Below are positions 38,089 to 47,420 of a DNA stretch of 64,000 nucleotides, piece by piece (position 1 is the first letter of the stretch; each line of letters opens with the position of its first letter). The position numbers and the translations under genes were made by a program. The DNA comes from CAVZOY01 sp963777095 (GTDB lineage Bacteria > Actinomycetota > Actinomycetes > Mycobacteriales > Geodermatophilaceae): contig CAVZOY010000003.1 in assembly GCA_963777095.1 (NCBI GenBank), forward strand, positions 1 through 64,000. The letters are read 5' to 3'. The notes under the pieces were generated by a model. That model searched no databases and was not told where the DNA came from. It saw nothing but the letters and a program-made list of their open reading frames with translations.

Positions 38089-39552
38089 ATGGCCGACGAG
38101 CAGGGCGTCGTCTTCCCGGCCGGCCCGGACGGTCGCCGGAGCACCGCGGCGCTGGGGCGGTCGGTGGTCGCCGACGCACTGCGACCGGTGGACCCGGCCG
38201 GTGCGCTGGCCGCCGAGCAGGAGACGAACTGGCGGGCCGGGTACCTGGTGCACTTCCGCCGGCTGGTCGAGGCCGGGCTCGGCTCGCCGGACGCCGCCGT
38301 CCGGATCGCCGGGGCCGGACTGGACTCGCTGCACGAGCGGATGCGGGTGGCCGACGCGACGGGGGAGCACGGGCTCGATCGATGGCTCACCGAGCCCGCG
38401 CCGCGCGCCCTGACGACCGTCCAGGTCACCGGCGAGGGCGACCGCGAGACGGAGTTGTCCCTGCCCTATCGGGGCACGCGGCTGCGGGGCGACGATCTGC
38501 GTCGCCGTCTGGACGCGTGGGTGCACGCGGGCGTGGTCGAGCCGTCGTGCGCCGAGGCGGTCGGGCTGGTGGTCGACCACCCGGAGTGGCTGCGGCTGGA
38601 CGACCGGACGGTCGTGGTGCTGGGCGCCGGTGCGGAGATGGGGCCGCTGACGGCGCTGCTGCGCTGGGGCGCGCGGGTGGCCGGCGTCGACCTGGCGCGG
38701 CGTGACCTGTGGGACCGGGTGCTGGGCATCGCGCGCCGCGGGGCCGGGACGTTGATCGTGCCCGCGGTCGATCCGTCGGCGGGGGAGCGCGCCGCTGACC
38801 TCGGGGTGGACCTGGTGACCGAGGTGCCGGCCGTCGCCGACTGGGTGACGGGGCTGTCCGGCGGGTTGGTGCTCGGCAACTACGTGTACGCCGACGGCGC
38901 GGCCAACGTGCGGGTGTCGGTGGCCGTGGATGCGCTGACCGTGCGACTCCGGTCGGCGCGGCCGGACGTCGCCCTGGGTTTTCTCGCGACGCCGACCGAC
39001 GTGTTCGCCGTGCCCGGCGAGGCGGTGGCCTTCTCGGCGCACGCCTACTCGTCCCGGCCGCGGACCGCGAAGCTGCTGGGCCGCCCGATGCGGACGCTGT
39101 CGGCCGGCCGGCTGCTCCGTCGGGCCTACGTGCCGGGTGTCGATCCGGGGATCAGCGACAGCCTGGTGGCGCAACAGGGGCCGAACTACGCGCTGGCCAA
39201 GCGGCTGCAGCGCTGGCGGGCCGTCGCGGCGCGGGCCGACGGGGCGACGGTGTCGATGAACGTCGCGCCGCCCACCCGCACGCGGTCGGTGGTGAAGAAC
39301 CGGGCGCTGGCCGCGGCGTACGCCGGGGCGCACCGGTTCGGCGTGGAGGTGTTCGAGCCGGCGACGGCGAACGTGCTCATGGCAGCGCTGCTGGTGCACG
39401 ACCTGCACACCGGTGGCGGCCCTCGGCACGAGCAGCCGTGGCAGGACGAGGCGTACGCCGCCGCGCACGGCGGGCTGTGGCGGACGCCGTACGCGCCGCG
39501 GAGCGCCCTCGGGCTGGCGGCTCTGCTCGGGCTCGGCGCGGCGCGGGGCTGA
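38089..39552 (+). CDS. Conserved protein with Rossmann-like dinucleotide site
   Basis: Protein of 487 residues that I cannot assign to a characterised family. A central segment TVVVLGAGAEMGPLTALLRW followed by GARVAGVDLAR looks like a Rossmann GxGxxG nucleotide site with an acidic residue after the second strand, suggesting NAD. A second conserved-looking block is GGLVLGNYVYADGAANVRV. The C-terminus has AALLVHDLHTGGGP and a hydrophobic helix. ATG at 38089, 7 bp after pepA; probably co-transcribed. A dehydrogenase or saccharopine-dehydrogenase-like role is only a possibility. Confidence 0.75.
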   Translation: MADEQGVVFPAGPDGRRSTAALGRSVVADALRPVDPAGALAAEQETNWRAGYLVHFRRLVEAGLGSPDAAVRIAGAGLDSLHERMRVADATGEHGLDRWLTEPAPRALTTVQVTGEGDRETELSLPYRGTRLRGDDLRRRLDAWVHAGVVEPSCAEAVGLVVDHPEWLRLDDRTVVVLGAGAEMGPLTALLRWGARVAGVDLARRDLWDRVLGIARRGAGTLIVPAVDPSAGERAADLGVDLVTEVPAVADWVTGLSGGLVLGNYVYADGAANVRVSVAVDALTVRLRSARPDVALGFLATPTDVFAVPGEAVAFSAHAYSSRPRTAKLLGRPMRTLSAGRLLRRAYVPGVDPGISDSLVAQQGPNYALAKRLQRWRAVAARADGATVSMNVAPPTRTRSVVKNRALAAAYAGAHRFGVEVFEPATANVLMAALLVHDLHTGGGPRHEQPWQDEAYAAAHGGLWRTPYAPRSALGLAALLGLGAARG

Positions 39553-39562
39553 CCGATGAGCG

Positions 39563-40051
39563 ATGCCGGTACTGGCCCGGTTGGAGTGTCGGAACGGCCT
39601 GCGCGTGCAGCTACGGCGAGCGGCTCTCGGTGACGTGCCGGCTCTCGTGCGGTTGCTGTCCGACGACGCCATCTCCGCCGGCCGCGAGACCGACGACCTC
39701 GAGCCGTACGAGAGAGCCTTCGCGCGCATCGACGCCGATCCGGACCAGCTCCTGGTCGTCGGCGACGTGGACGGAGAGGCTGTCTGCACGCTGCAGCTGA
39801 CCGTGATCCCGGGACTGGCACGGGCCGGGGCGCTCCGCGGCCAGGTGGAGGCCGTGCGGGTGCGGTCGGACCTGCGCGGCCGCGGCATCGGGGAGGCCTT
39901 GCTGCGCTGGGCCGTCGACGAGCTCCGGGCCCGTGGCTGCGCGGTCGCGCAGCTCACCACCGACAAGCGCCGCACGGACGCGCATCGCTTCTACGCCCGC
40001 CTCGGCTGGAAGGCGTCGCACGAGGGCTTCAAGCTCCCGCTCGAGGGCTGA
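39563..40051 (+). CDS. GNAT family acetyltransferase
   Basis: Protein of 162 residues with the acetyl-CoA binding loop VRSDLRGRGIGEALLRWAVD and the C-terminal HRFYARLGWKASHEGFKL. The hydrophobic strand VCTLQLTVIPGLARAG precedes it, as in MarR-linked GNATs. ATG at 39563, 10 bp after the previous gene. Substrate unknown. Confidence 0.9.
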   Translation: MPVLARLECRNGLRVQLRRAALGDVPALVRLLSDDAISAGRETDDLEPYERAFARIDADPDQLLVVGDVDGEAVCTLQLTVIPGLARAGALRGQVEAVRVRSDLRGRGIGEALLRWAVDELRARGCAVAQLTTDKRRTDAHRFYARLGWKASHEGFKLPLEG

Positions 40052-40065
40052 GTGCGCTGGGTGCG

Positions 40066-40713
40066 TCAGGTCGGCCGCCGGGCTCTGAGCACCTGGTCAT
40101 GGGTGTGATGGGCGCCCGCGCCGCTCCGGATGTGTCGCGGTCGCCGCTCGTCGACCAGGACGACCCAGTTCTCGTCGAGCGCCGCGTGCACGTCCTCCGG
40201 GCTGACGTAGAGGGCGGGATCCACACCGTGCGCTCGAGCCTCGTCCAGGTCGATGTCGGCGTGGTGGACGACCAGCAGCGTGCCGCCCGGCGCCACGAGG
40301 CTCAGCAGCGCACGGATCGCGGCGTCGTCCGGTGTGTGCCGCAACGCCGGATACTGCGCGCTGACGAGGTCGAAGGACTCCCGTTCGAGCGGCGCTTCGA
40401 GCAGCCCGCGGTGTAGCCATCGGACCTGGACGCCGGCTCGTCGAGCGTGCTGCTCGGCGCGCTCCAATGCGGCTGCCGCGATGTCCAGTGCCGTCACCTG
40501 CCAGCCGCGCTGCGCCAGCCAGACGGCATCCGCGCCTTCTCCGCAGCCCACGTCCAGTGCACGTCCGGGCTCGGCATCCGCCATCTCGTCGACGAGGGCG
40601 CCGTTCGGCTCGCCGCTCCAGACGGGCTCGCCGGCGTACAGGGCGTCGAAGTCGACCTCCATCCCGGCCGGTGTCCGGTCCGAGCCCGCGGACTCCCTGG
40701 CTTCACCATGCAT
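40066..40713 (-). CDS. Class I SAM-dependent methyltransferase
   Basis: Protein of 215 residues with the SAM motif ALDVGCGEGADAVWLAQRGW, the acidic ribose residue in VTALDIAAAALERA, motif II LVSAQYPAL and SLVAPGGTLLVVHH. It resembles small-molecule methyltransferases of the tellurite/thiopurine type. ATG at 40713; an internal ATG at 40662 would remove a polar N-terminus. It converges on the GNAT gene with only 14 bp between the stops. Confidence 0.9.
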   Translation of the reverse strand: MHGEARESAGSDRTPAGMEVDFDALYAGEPVWSGEPNGALVDEMADAEPGRALDVGCGEGADAVWLAQRGWQVTALDIAAAALERAEQHARRAGVQVRWLHRGLLEAPLERESFDLVSAQYPALRHTPDDAAIRALLSLVAPGGTLLVVHHADIDLDEARAHGVDPALYVSPEDVHAALDENWVVLVDERRPRHIRSGAGAHHTHDQVLRARRPT

Positions 40714-40758
40714 GACGACAGCGTGCCAGTGCCGGAGCTTCAGTCGATCCCGCCGCAG

Positions 40759-42210
40759 TCACAGGCGCAGAGGGTCGGGTGGCGCTTGTTCGTCGAGCCA
40801 GGGTGGGTCGGGTTCGGGGTCGGGGTACCAGCCGGGTGGGCGGGTGTGTCGGGTGATGCCGGCGGGGGTGCGGACGATGAGGGTGCCGTCGCGGAGCAGG
40901 GTGAAGAGCCAGCCGGGGGCGAAGGTCTTGATCCGGTGGTGGCGTCGGCACAGGCAGCAGAGGTTCCAGCAGGCGGTGGGCCGCCGCAGTCGTAGGCCTC
41001 GCCGTGGTCGAGGTCGATCCGGCCGACGCGGCGGCGGCAGCCGGGCATCCGGCAGCCCCGGTCGCGGACCTTCAGGAACCGCTGCTGCGCGGCGGTCGGC
41101 TGATACGCCGCGGTGTCCGGCGGCGGGCGGAGTCCCGGGCCGTCGGCGGCGCGGTTCAGTTCGGCGCGGGTGGCGACGGCGACGCGTCTCCCCGGTGGCC
41201 GGGTCGTCGACGGCGATCGAGGATCGACCCGCCGGCCGGCGGATCGGCCAGGCCGAGCATGTTCAGCTGGCGGAGCAGGTCGCGGCATTCGGCGGCGGAC
41301 ACGATCTGCCCGTCCACCTCGGCCGGGGTGCTGGGTCTGCGCGGGGTCGCCGTCCGGGCGCAGCGCGCGCGGCGGAGGCGTGCACGACCAGGTGCGCGGT
41401 GACCGGCGGGCGGCTGGTGTCCCACGGCCGCAGCAGCAGATCCAGCGCGGTCTCCGCGCGGAGCACCCCGATCGGCTGCTGGTCGCCGTCGGCGCGGCGC
41501 ATCTGCGCGTACTCGTCGACGGCGTGCGCGGCGGCGTGCACCGCCGGCGTCGGGCCCTGGATCACCAGTTCGGACACGCCCTCGTCGACCCGGCGCACGT
41601 GCACGCCGATCCGGGCCAGCGCCTCCCGGCGGCGGCGTTCCTTGGCGGCGGCGTCGATCCGGTACAGGTGGTAGCGGACCCGCTCGCGCAGCACGGTCGC
41701 CGGGATGCCGTCGGCCCTGGGCAGCACCCGGGCCTGCACCTCGGCCGCGACCTGCGGGGTGGCGTCGCCGAGCAGGTCGACCAGCACGGCCAGGTGCCGC
41801 GGCCCGATCCGGCCGGCGTCCAGCGCCGACCAGGCCGGGGCGAGCACGGTGGTGGCCAGCAGCGCCTCGCGCAGCATCGCCGAGGCCTCGAACTCCGAGC
41901 AGCCGCGGGTCAGCGCCAGCTCGGCGACGAAGTCCTCCCGCACGTCGAGCAGCACCGGGTCGGCCAGGGCGCGGGCGTCGACGCCCGGCCCGCCGCGGCC
42001 GTCCGCGGTCGCCAGGCCTCCGCCGCGCCGGTGGCGGGCCAGCCGGGCGATCGAGAGCAGCCGCTGCGCATGGTTGCGCGCCTCGATCGCGTCGGCCGCC
42101 CCGATGTAGTCGACCAGCTCGGCGTCGGTGAACCCCTCGGCGTCGACGTCCGGACCACCCGGCTCGGGCCCACCCGCCTTCGGCGGGCCGGCATCCGGGT
42201 CGTCGAACAT
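40759..42210 (-). CDS. 13E12-type DUF222/HNH endonuclease protein (several frame breaks)
   Basis: Member of the REP13E12 family found in many copies in actinobacteria: an N-terminal helical DUF222 domain (YIGAADAIEARNHAQRLLSI) and a C-terminal HNH nuclease (CRMPGCRRRVGRIDLDHGEA, GGPTACWNLCCLCRRHHRIK) with the two metal-binding CxxC/HH elements. Breaks near 41365, 41335, 41220, 41195 and 40987 must be corrected; between them the expected strings DGDPAQTQHP, IAVDDPATGE and VATRAELNRAA are each found in the right frame. The corrected protein is about 480 residues. Numerous errors or real decay are both possible here. ATG at 42210 lies 6 bp from the -10 box of a PafBC-like promoter, so it is probably leaderless and damage-inducible. 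Confidence 0.8.
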
Positions 42211-42216
42211 GCCCCC

Positions 42217-42239
42217 AAGCTAGCCAGGGGGTACGACAA
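42217..42239 (-). promoter_or_regulatory. PafBC/RecA-NDp-like promoter of the HNH gene
   Basis: On the minus strand TTGTCGTAC (42239-42231), exactly 8 nt, then TAGCTT (42222-42217). This matches the mycobacterial RecA-independent damage promoter TTGTCRGTG-N8-TANNNT. The -10 box ends 6 nt before the ATG. The sequence GGGGTACGACAA-TTCCGGC around it recurs before the photoproduct lyase gene. Confidence 0.75.
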
Positions 42240-42377
42240 TTTCCGGCGCGTCCGTGCAGGTCAGCGGGGAGAAAGTTGCGGCGCATGCGGACCGACCGCG
42301 ACCGTCCTGTCCCCTCGTAGGGGGACGAACCACCCGTACGACCGGCGGAGCGCGTTCCGGTACGTCATCCTCCCGTC

Positions 42378-42617
42378 ATGGAGTCCTCCGAGTTCTGTCC
42401 CCGGCCGCTCACCCGGCAGGACGCGGCCGCTCTCATCGGCATCCTCGCCGTGCTCGAGGGCGAGATGTCCTCCGGCAACCTCGACGAGCAGGCCCTCGAC
42501 CACCTCCGCCGGCGCCTGACGGACGACGGTGTGCTCACCGGCGGACCCGACACGGACGATCTGCCGGCTGCGCTCGGCGCTCTCAACCAGCGGGTGCGGT
42601 TCGCCCTCGGCGAGTAG
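42378..42617 (+). CDS. Small hypothetical protein
   Basis: A 79-residue reading frame, acidic, largely helical (RQDAAALIGILAVLEGEMSS, DEQALDHLRRRLTDDG), without cysteine clusters, signal or membrane segment. ATG at 42378. Codon use is GC-rich at third positions like its neighbours, which supports coding. No family is recognised. It is divergent from the HNH gene and convergent with the peroxiredoxin gene. Confidence 0.6.
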   Translation: MESSEFCPRPLTRQDAAALIGILAVLEGEMSSGNLDEQALDHLRRRLTDDGVLTGGPDTDDLPAALGALNQRVRFALGE

Positions 42618-42619
42618 GA

Positions 42620-43180
42620 CTAGCCGCGCAGCGCGGCCAGCGCGTCGGCCGCGGCCCGGTCCGGCGGGAACACCGGGTACAGCACCCGGTCGATCCGCCC
42701 GTCGCGCAGCACCATCGTGAGCCGGCGCAGCAGCGTCGTCCCGTCGACGTCGAACGTCGGCAGCCGCAGCGCCGAGGCGAACGCGAGGTGCTCGTCGCTG
42801 AGCAGGGGATAGGGCAGCGCCAGGCGCTCGGCGGCCTCGGCCTGGTACTCCGGGTCCTGGGTCGAGAGCCCGTACAGCTCCGCCGAGGCGGCCGCGAAGT
42901 CGGCCGAGAGGTCGCGGAAGGAGCAGGCCTCCGGCGTGCAGCCGCGCGCTCCGGGGATTTCGTCCCAGCCGGCCGGCGGGTCGACGCCCGGCCGCCCGGT
43001 GCGTGGATAGGCGAACACCACCACGGTGCCCGCCCGGCTGCGCTCGGCCAGGTCGACCGTGCCTCCCCCGGTCGCGACGAGACCGATCGAGGGCACCTCG
43101 GCGCCGGGCAGGTGGTCGGCCGCTCCGTCGTCCTCGGGAACGGGCAGGTCGGCCGGCAGCGTGCTCGGGTCGTGCGTCAT
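42620..43180 (-). CDS. Peroxiredoxin-like protein (BCP/AhpC-TSA)
   Basis: Thioredoxin-fold protein of 186 residues. VVVFAYPRTGRPG and ARGCTPEACSFRDL carry the peroxidatic cysteine with a second cysteine five residues later, the BCP arrangement. YPLLSDEHLAFASALRLPTF follows as in BCP proteins. ATG at 43180 overlaps the end of the DinB-like gene by 4 bp, so both are made from one transcript; the partner may supply or use mycothiol chemistry (inference). Confidence 0.88.
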   Translation of the reverse strand: MTHDPSTLPADLPVPEDDGAADHLPGAEVPSIGLVATGGGTVDLAERSRAGTVVVFAYPRTGRPGVDPPAGWDEIPGARGCTPEACSFRDLSADFAAASAELYGLSTQDPEYQAEAAERLALPYPLLSDEHLAFASALRLPTFDVDGTTLLRRLTMVLRDGRIDRVLYPVFPPDRAAADALAALRG

Positions 43181-43692
43181 TCGCCCACCCTGCCGTCGAT
43201 CGCCTCGCGCAGCAGATCGGCGTGGCCCGCATGGCGGGCCGTCTCCTCGATCATGTGCAGCAGCACCCAGCGCAGGTCGAACGGCTCGCCGTTCTGCCGG
43301 CTCACCGCCACGGACAGTCGGTCGAGCTCGCCGGCCGCCCGCACCACCGCGCGGCTGCGCTCGCACGCCGCTCGGTAGCGCCCGCGCAGCTCCTCGGGGT
43401 CGGTCGTGGCGGCCGTGCGGAACTCCCAGTCGGGATCGGCGTCCCAGTCGACGGCACCCCACGGCTCCACGTGCTCCTCGCCGAGGAACTGCACCCGGAA
43501 CCACCAGTCCTCGACCAGCGCCAGGTGGTTGAGCAGCCCGCCCAGGGTGAGCGAGGACGACGGCACCGCCGCCCGTGCCAGGTGCTCCGCCGACAGCTCC
43601 TCGCACTTGACCAGCACGGTCGCCCGCTGGAAGTCGAGGAAGGCGGACAGCTGGTCGGGCTCGGGACCGGACTCCGGGGGATCGGTGCGCAC
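43177..43692 (-). CDS. DinB/DUF664 family protein, possible mycothiol transferase
   Basis: Four-helix-bundle protein of 171 residues with the family's metal-binding histidines in GGLLNHLALVEDWWF and LHMIEETARHAGHADLLRE. DUF664/DinB proteins in actinobacteria include mycothiol-dependent S-transferases. GTG at 43692. Overlap with a peroxiredoxin gene and the presence of mshB in the window fit a thiol or redox role, but no substrate can be inferred. Confidence 0.88.
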   Translation of the reverse strand: MRTDPPESGPEPDQLSAFLDFQRATVLVKCEELSAEHLARAAVPSSSLTLGGLLNHLALVEDWWFRVQFLGEEHVEPWGAVDWDADPDWEFRTAATTDPEELRGRYRAACERSRAVVRAAGELDRLSVAVSRQNGEPFDLRWVLLHMIEETARHAGHADLLREAIDGRVGE

Positions 43693-43736
43693 GGACGAAC
43701 CCTGGCATCCCGGTACGACGCGGACGAGCGGATTCC

Positions 43737-45260
43737 TCAGGAGTGCTGGTGCGGGTGCAGCTGGGGCCCGCTCACCCCGCAGTGCGCGCAGCGCTCCACG
43801 GGCACGCGGTCGTCGTCGGACACCACGTCGTCCACGGTCGCCGGGGCGCCGGCCGAGAGCGGACGCCGGATCGTCAGCAGCGCCAGCACGCCGCCCGCGG
43901 CGAACAGCAGCGGCGCACAGCAGGCGTCGCCGTCCGGTACCCGGCCGCGAAGACGTCGGGGTCGGCGTAGTCCGCGCCGCCGATGCCGGCAGCCACCGGG
44001 ATCACCGCGACGGCGAGCAACCCGGCGGCCCGCGCGACGGCGTTGTTCACGCCCGAGGCCGATCCCTGCGTACCGGTCGGGCGCGGAGTCCAGCACGGTC
44101 GCAGTCAGCGGAGCGACGGTGAGCGTCGCCCCGACGCCGAACACCAGCGCGCCCGGCAGCACGTCGGTCAGGTAGGAGGCGTCCGCCCCGACGTCCCGGA
44201 GGAGCAGCGACCCCGGCGGCGATGACCAGCGGCCCGACGGTCATGAACAGCCGGGGGCCGAAGCGCTGCGCCAGCGCCCCGACGCGGGACGAGAACAGCA
44301 GCATCAGCACGGTGATCGGCAACAGCGCCGCGCCCGGCCAGCAGCGGGCTCAGGCCGCCGACCACCTGCAGGTGCAGCACGAGCAGGAAGAAGAACGCGC
44401 CCAACGCCGCGTAGACCAGCAGCGTCACGGCGTTGGTCGCGGTGAACTGGCGGTCGGCGAACAGCCGGGGCGGTACGAGCGGGTGCGACGAACGGCGCTC
44501 CACGGCGACGAAGACGCCGAGGGCCACCACGCCCGAGCAGACCGGCGGCGACGACGGTCGCCGACATGCCCTCGGTCGCGTAGGTGAGCGCGTAGGTCAG
44601 GCCCGCGAGGCCCACGACGACGGCGAGCGTCCCCGGCCAGTCCAGTTGCGGCGCGGCGTCCGGGTCCCGGGTCTCCGGCACGTGCCGGACGGCGACCCAC
44701 ACGACCGCCACCGCCAGCGGCAGGTTGATCAGGAACACCGCCCGCCAGTTCCACTCCACGAGCCACCCACCGACGAACGGGCCGACCGCCGCGGCGACCC
44801 CGCTCAACCCGGACCAGGCGCCCACCGCCGCCGCGCGGTCCCGGCCGTGGAACGACGCGGAGATGATCGCCAGGCTTCCCGGCGTCAGCAGCGCCCCGCC
44901 GACGCCCTGCAGCGCCCGGGCCAGGATGAGCATCTGCACGTTCGGTGCCAGACCGCACAGCAGCGAGGCGACCGCGAACCACACCACGCCGAGCACGAAC
45001 ACCCGCCGCCGGCCGAACAGGTCGCTCAGCGAACCGCCCAGCAGGATCAGCGCGGCAAGGGTCAGCGTGTAGGCGTTGACCGTCCACTGGAGACCGCTGA
45101 AGCCGGCGTCGAGGTCGTTGCCGATCCGCTCCAGCGCGACGTTGACGACCGTCGAGTCCAGCGTCGCCAGCGACGAGCCGAGCACCGTCGTCAGCAGCAC
45201 CCAGCGCCCCCGCGAGGTGCCCATCCGGAGGGCCTCGGGGGGTGCGGTCCCTGGCGTCAC
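43737..45260 (-). CDS. MFS multidrug exporter, EmrB/QacA (DHA2) type (about five frame breaks)
   Basis: Fourteen-helix proton-driven drug exporter. The N-terminal half has the DHA2 motif LATLDSTVVNVALERIG, LSDLFGRRRVFVLG (motif A) and GPFVGGWLVEWNWRAVFLIN. Breaks near 44535, 44338, 44212, 44073 and 43935 are needed; the first three are cured by removing one G from a G-run, giving GLLGVVALGVFVAVE, AGAALLPITVLML and AAGSLLLRDVGADASYL. The corrected protein is about 506 residues with a histidine/cysteine tail (CAHCGVSGPQLHPHQHS). GTG at 45260. Real decay cannot be fully excluded. Confidence 0.82.
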
Positions 45261-45286
45261 CGCGCCATCGTGGCACCGCGGCGCCG

Positions 45287-46787
45287 TCAGGCGGGACCCA
45301 CCAGCTCCGCCACGATCTCCGCCGACAGCGCGACCAGCGGCAACCCGCCGCCGGGGTGCGCGGAGCCGCCCACGAGGAACAGCCCCGGCACCGGCGAGGC
45401 GTTCCCCGGGCGCAGGAACGCCGCCCGGACGCCGTTGCTCGAGGTGCCGTAGATCGACCCGCCGACGCTGCCGGTGTCGCGCTCGAGGTCGGCCGGCGTC
45501 CGCACGACCCGCCACCGCACCCGGTGCCGCACGTCCAGCCCGCGGCGGGCCATCGTCGCCAGCACGAGGTCGGCGTACCGGTCGGCGAGGCCGGGGGCGT
45601 TCCAGTCGGTGCCGCCGGCCGGGTCGTGCCGGGGCGCGTTGACCAGCACGAACCACGACTCGCTGTCGTCGTCCGGCCGCAGGGCCGGGTCGTCGGGCGC
45701 GCTGATGTAGACGGTCGGGTCGTCGACCGGCCGCGGGCTGCCGTGCCGACCGGTGCCGAAGACGGCGTCGAACTCCGCGTCGTAGTCCTCCGGGAACAGC
45801 ACCGTGTGGTGCGCCAGGCCGGGCGTCCGGCCGCGCAGTGCCAGCAGCAGCACGAACCCCGACAGCGACGGCGTCCCGCGGGCCAGCGACCGGCGTACCC
45901 GCGCAGTCGTCCGCGACCCGGGAAGCAGCGAGCCGTACAGCGCGGCGGCGTCCGCTCCGCAGACGACGACGTCGGCCGGCACCACCTCGCCGTCCGAGAG
46001 TTCGACGCCGGACGCCCGCCCGCCGGTGACCAGCACCCGGCGCACGCGGCACCCGGTGCGGACGACGGCGCCGCGGTCGCGTGCCCGGTCGGCGACGGCC
46101 AGGCCGAGCCGGCGCAGCCCGCCGCGCACGTACCAGGAGCCGAACTCCTGCTCGACGTACGGAACCGTGGCAAGGACCGCCGGTGCGCGTCGCGGGTCCG
46201 ACCCGGAGTAGGTCGCGTAGCGGTCGAGCAGCGTGCGGAGGTGCGGATGGTCGAGGTGCCGCCGACCGAGGCCGCGCAGCGTCTGCCAGGGCGCGACGGT
46301 GGCCACGTCGCGGGTGCTGCGGGCCAGACCGGCCGAGCGTCGCCGCGCCGCGCAGCGGCGACCGGAGGAACGGCCGCTCGGTGACCCGCCACATCCGCTC
46401 GGCGCGGGCCATCAGGCCGGCCCACTGCGCACCGGCACCGCCGCCCAGGGCGTCGTCCAGGGCGGCGGGGACGTCGGAGCGGTGCCCCGGCATCGTCAGC
46501 CGCGTGCCGTCGGCGAACCGGACCGCGCCGGCCGGATCCAGCCGCACGAGGTCGACCTCGTCCTCGAGCCGGACCCCGGTCGCCGCGAAGAGATCGCGGT
46601 GGATCGACGGCAGGGTGACCAGGCTCGGCCCGGTGTCGAAGGCGTGCCCGTCGCGGGCGAACCAGCCGAGCTTGCCGCCCACCTCCTCGGCCTGCTCGAG
46701 CAGCGTCACCCGGTGCCCGAGCGCGGCCAGCCGCGCCGTCGCCGCCAGGCCGCCCAGCCCGGCGCCGACGACGACGACCCGGGCCAC
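45287..46787 (-). CDS. CrtI-like phytoene desaturase family oxidoreductase (frame break)
   Basis: FAD-dependent carotenoid desaturase-type protein of about 499 residues. The N-terminal dinucleotide site VVVGAGLGGLAATARLAALG and the C-terminal LFLVGGSAHPGGGLPLVALS are the two hallmarks of the CrtI family. One frame break near 46340 is cured by removing one base. GTG at 46787. It is not clustered with crtB or other carotenoid genes here, so it could act on another isoprenoid or a late carotenoid step. It lies 26 bp upstream of the MFS gene on the same strand; the lipoprotein gene is divergent. Confidence 0.88.
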
Positions 46788-46932
46788 GGCGCCCACGGTA
46801 ATCGCGACGCGCGGCCCGCTCGGGGGACATGTCGGACGGATCCCTCCCCGTCGGGTGAAGATCGTTCGGCGCGAACGCGACAGGGGTAGCGGCGCAGCAG
46901 TTCGCCGGTATCGCGGACGAGAGGAGGACGGC

Positions 46933-47331
46933 GTGTCGTCGGTCCACAGGATCCGAGCGCTGCTCGTGGCCGGTGCGCTCGCTCTGCTCGTGTCCGGCTG
47001 CTCCAGCACGGAGCGACCCGAGGTCGAGCGCGTCGCCACCGAGTTCGAGGACTCCTCGGGCGATCCCGCGGCACGGTGCGACCTCCTGATGCCACAGACC
47101 CTCGAACAGGTCGAGGAGGAGGCCGGGGCGCCCTGTACCGACGCGATCGGCGACCTGCCGCTCGACGGCGGGGACGTCAGCGACGTCCACGTGTGGGGCG
47201 GGAACGCGCAGGTGCGGATGGCCGGGGACACCGTCTTCCTGAACCGGACGCCGGCAGGGTGGCGGATCGCCGCCGCGATCTGCAGCCCCCGACCCGAACG
47301 CCCCTACGACTGCGAGGTGGAGGGGGCATGA
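46933..47331 (+). CDS. Putative lipoprotein
   Basis: Protein of 132 residues with a lipobox LLVSGC (Cys23) after a basic, hydrophobic signal. The mature domain has four cysteines (RCDLL, APCTD, AICSP, YDCEVEG), likely two disulfides. The pattern VERVATEFEDSSGDPAARC suggests an NTF2-like or related small outer domain. GTG at 46933 has a GAGAGGAGG ribosome site. Its stop overlaps the ATG of a 30-residue membrane peptide gene. Confidence 0.85.
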   Translation: MSSVHRIRALLVAGALALLVSGCSSTERPEVERVATEFEDSSGDPAARCDLLMPQTLEQVEEEAGAPCTDAIGDLPLDGGDVSDVHVWGGNAQVRMAGDTVFLNRTPAGWRIAAAICSPRPERPYDCEVEGA

Positions 47332-47420
47332 GGAACGTCAAGGCCGTCTTTCTCGCCTACCTGGTGACGGTCGTGCTCGGCATCGGCTACGTCACCGCCC
47401 TGGGACTGATGGGCCGATGA
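47328..47420 (+). CDS. Single-pass membrane microprotein (30 aa)
   Basis: Reading frame MRNVKAVFLAYLVTVVLGIG then YVTALGLMGR: a basic N-terminus and one transmembrane helix. ATG at 47328 lies inside the upstream stop (ATGA), preceded by GGAGGGGGC, and its own TGA overlaps the next ATG. The double coupling supports real translation. Function unknown; a subunit-like role beside the following membrane protein is possible. Confidence 0.75.
   Translation: MRNVKAVFLAYLVTVVLGIGYVTALGLMGR

Noticed and set aside
40759..42210. HNH gene as part of a mobile intron or phage
   Set aside because: DUF222-HNH (13E12) proteins are stand-alone repeats in actinobacteria; no integrase, terminal repeats or att site was seen beside it.
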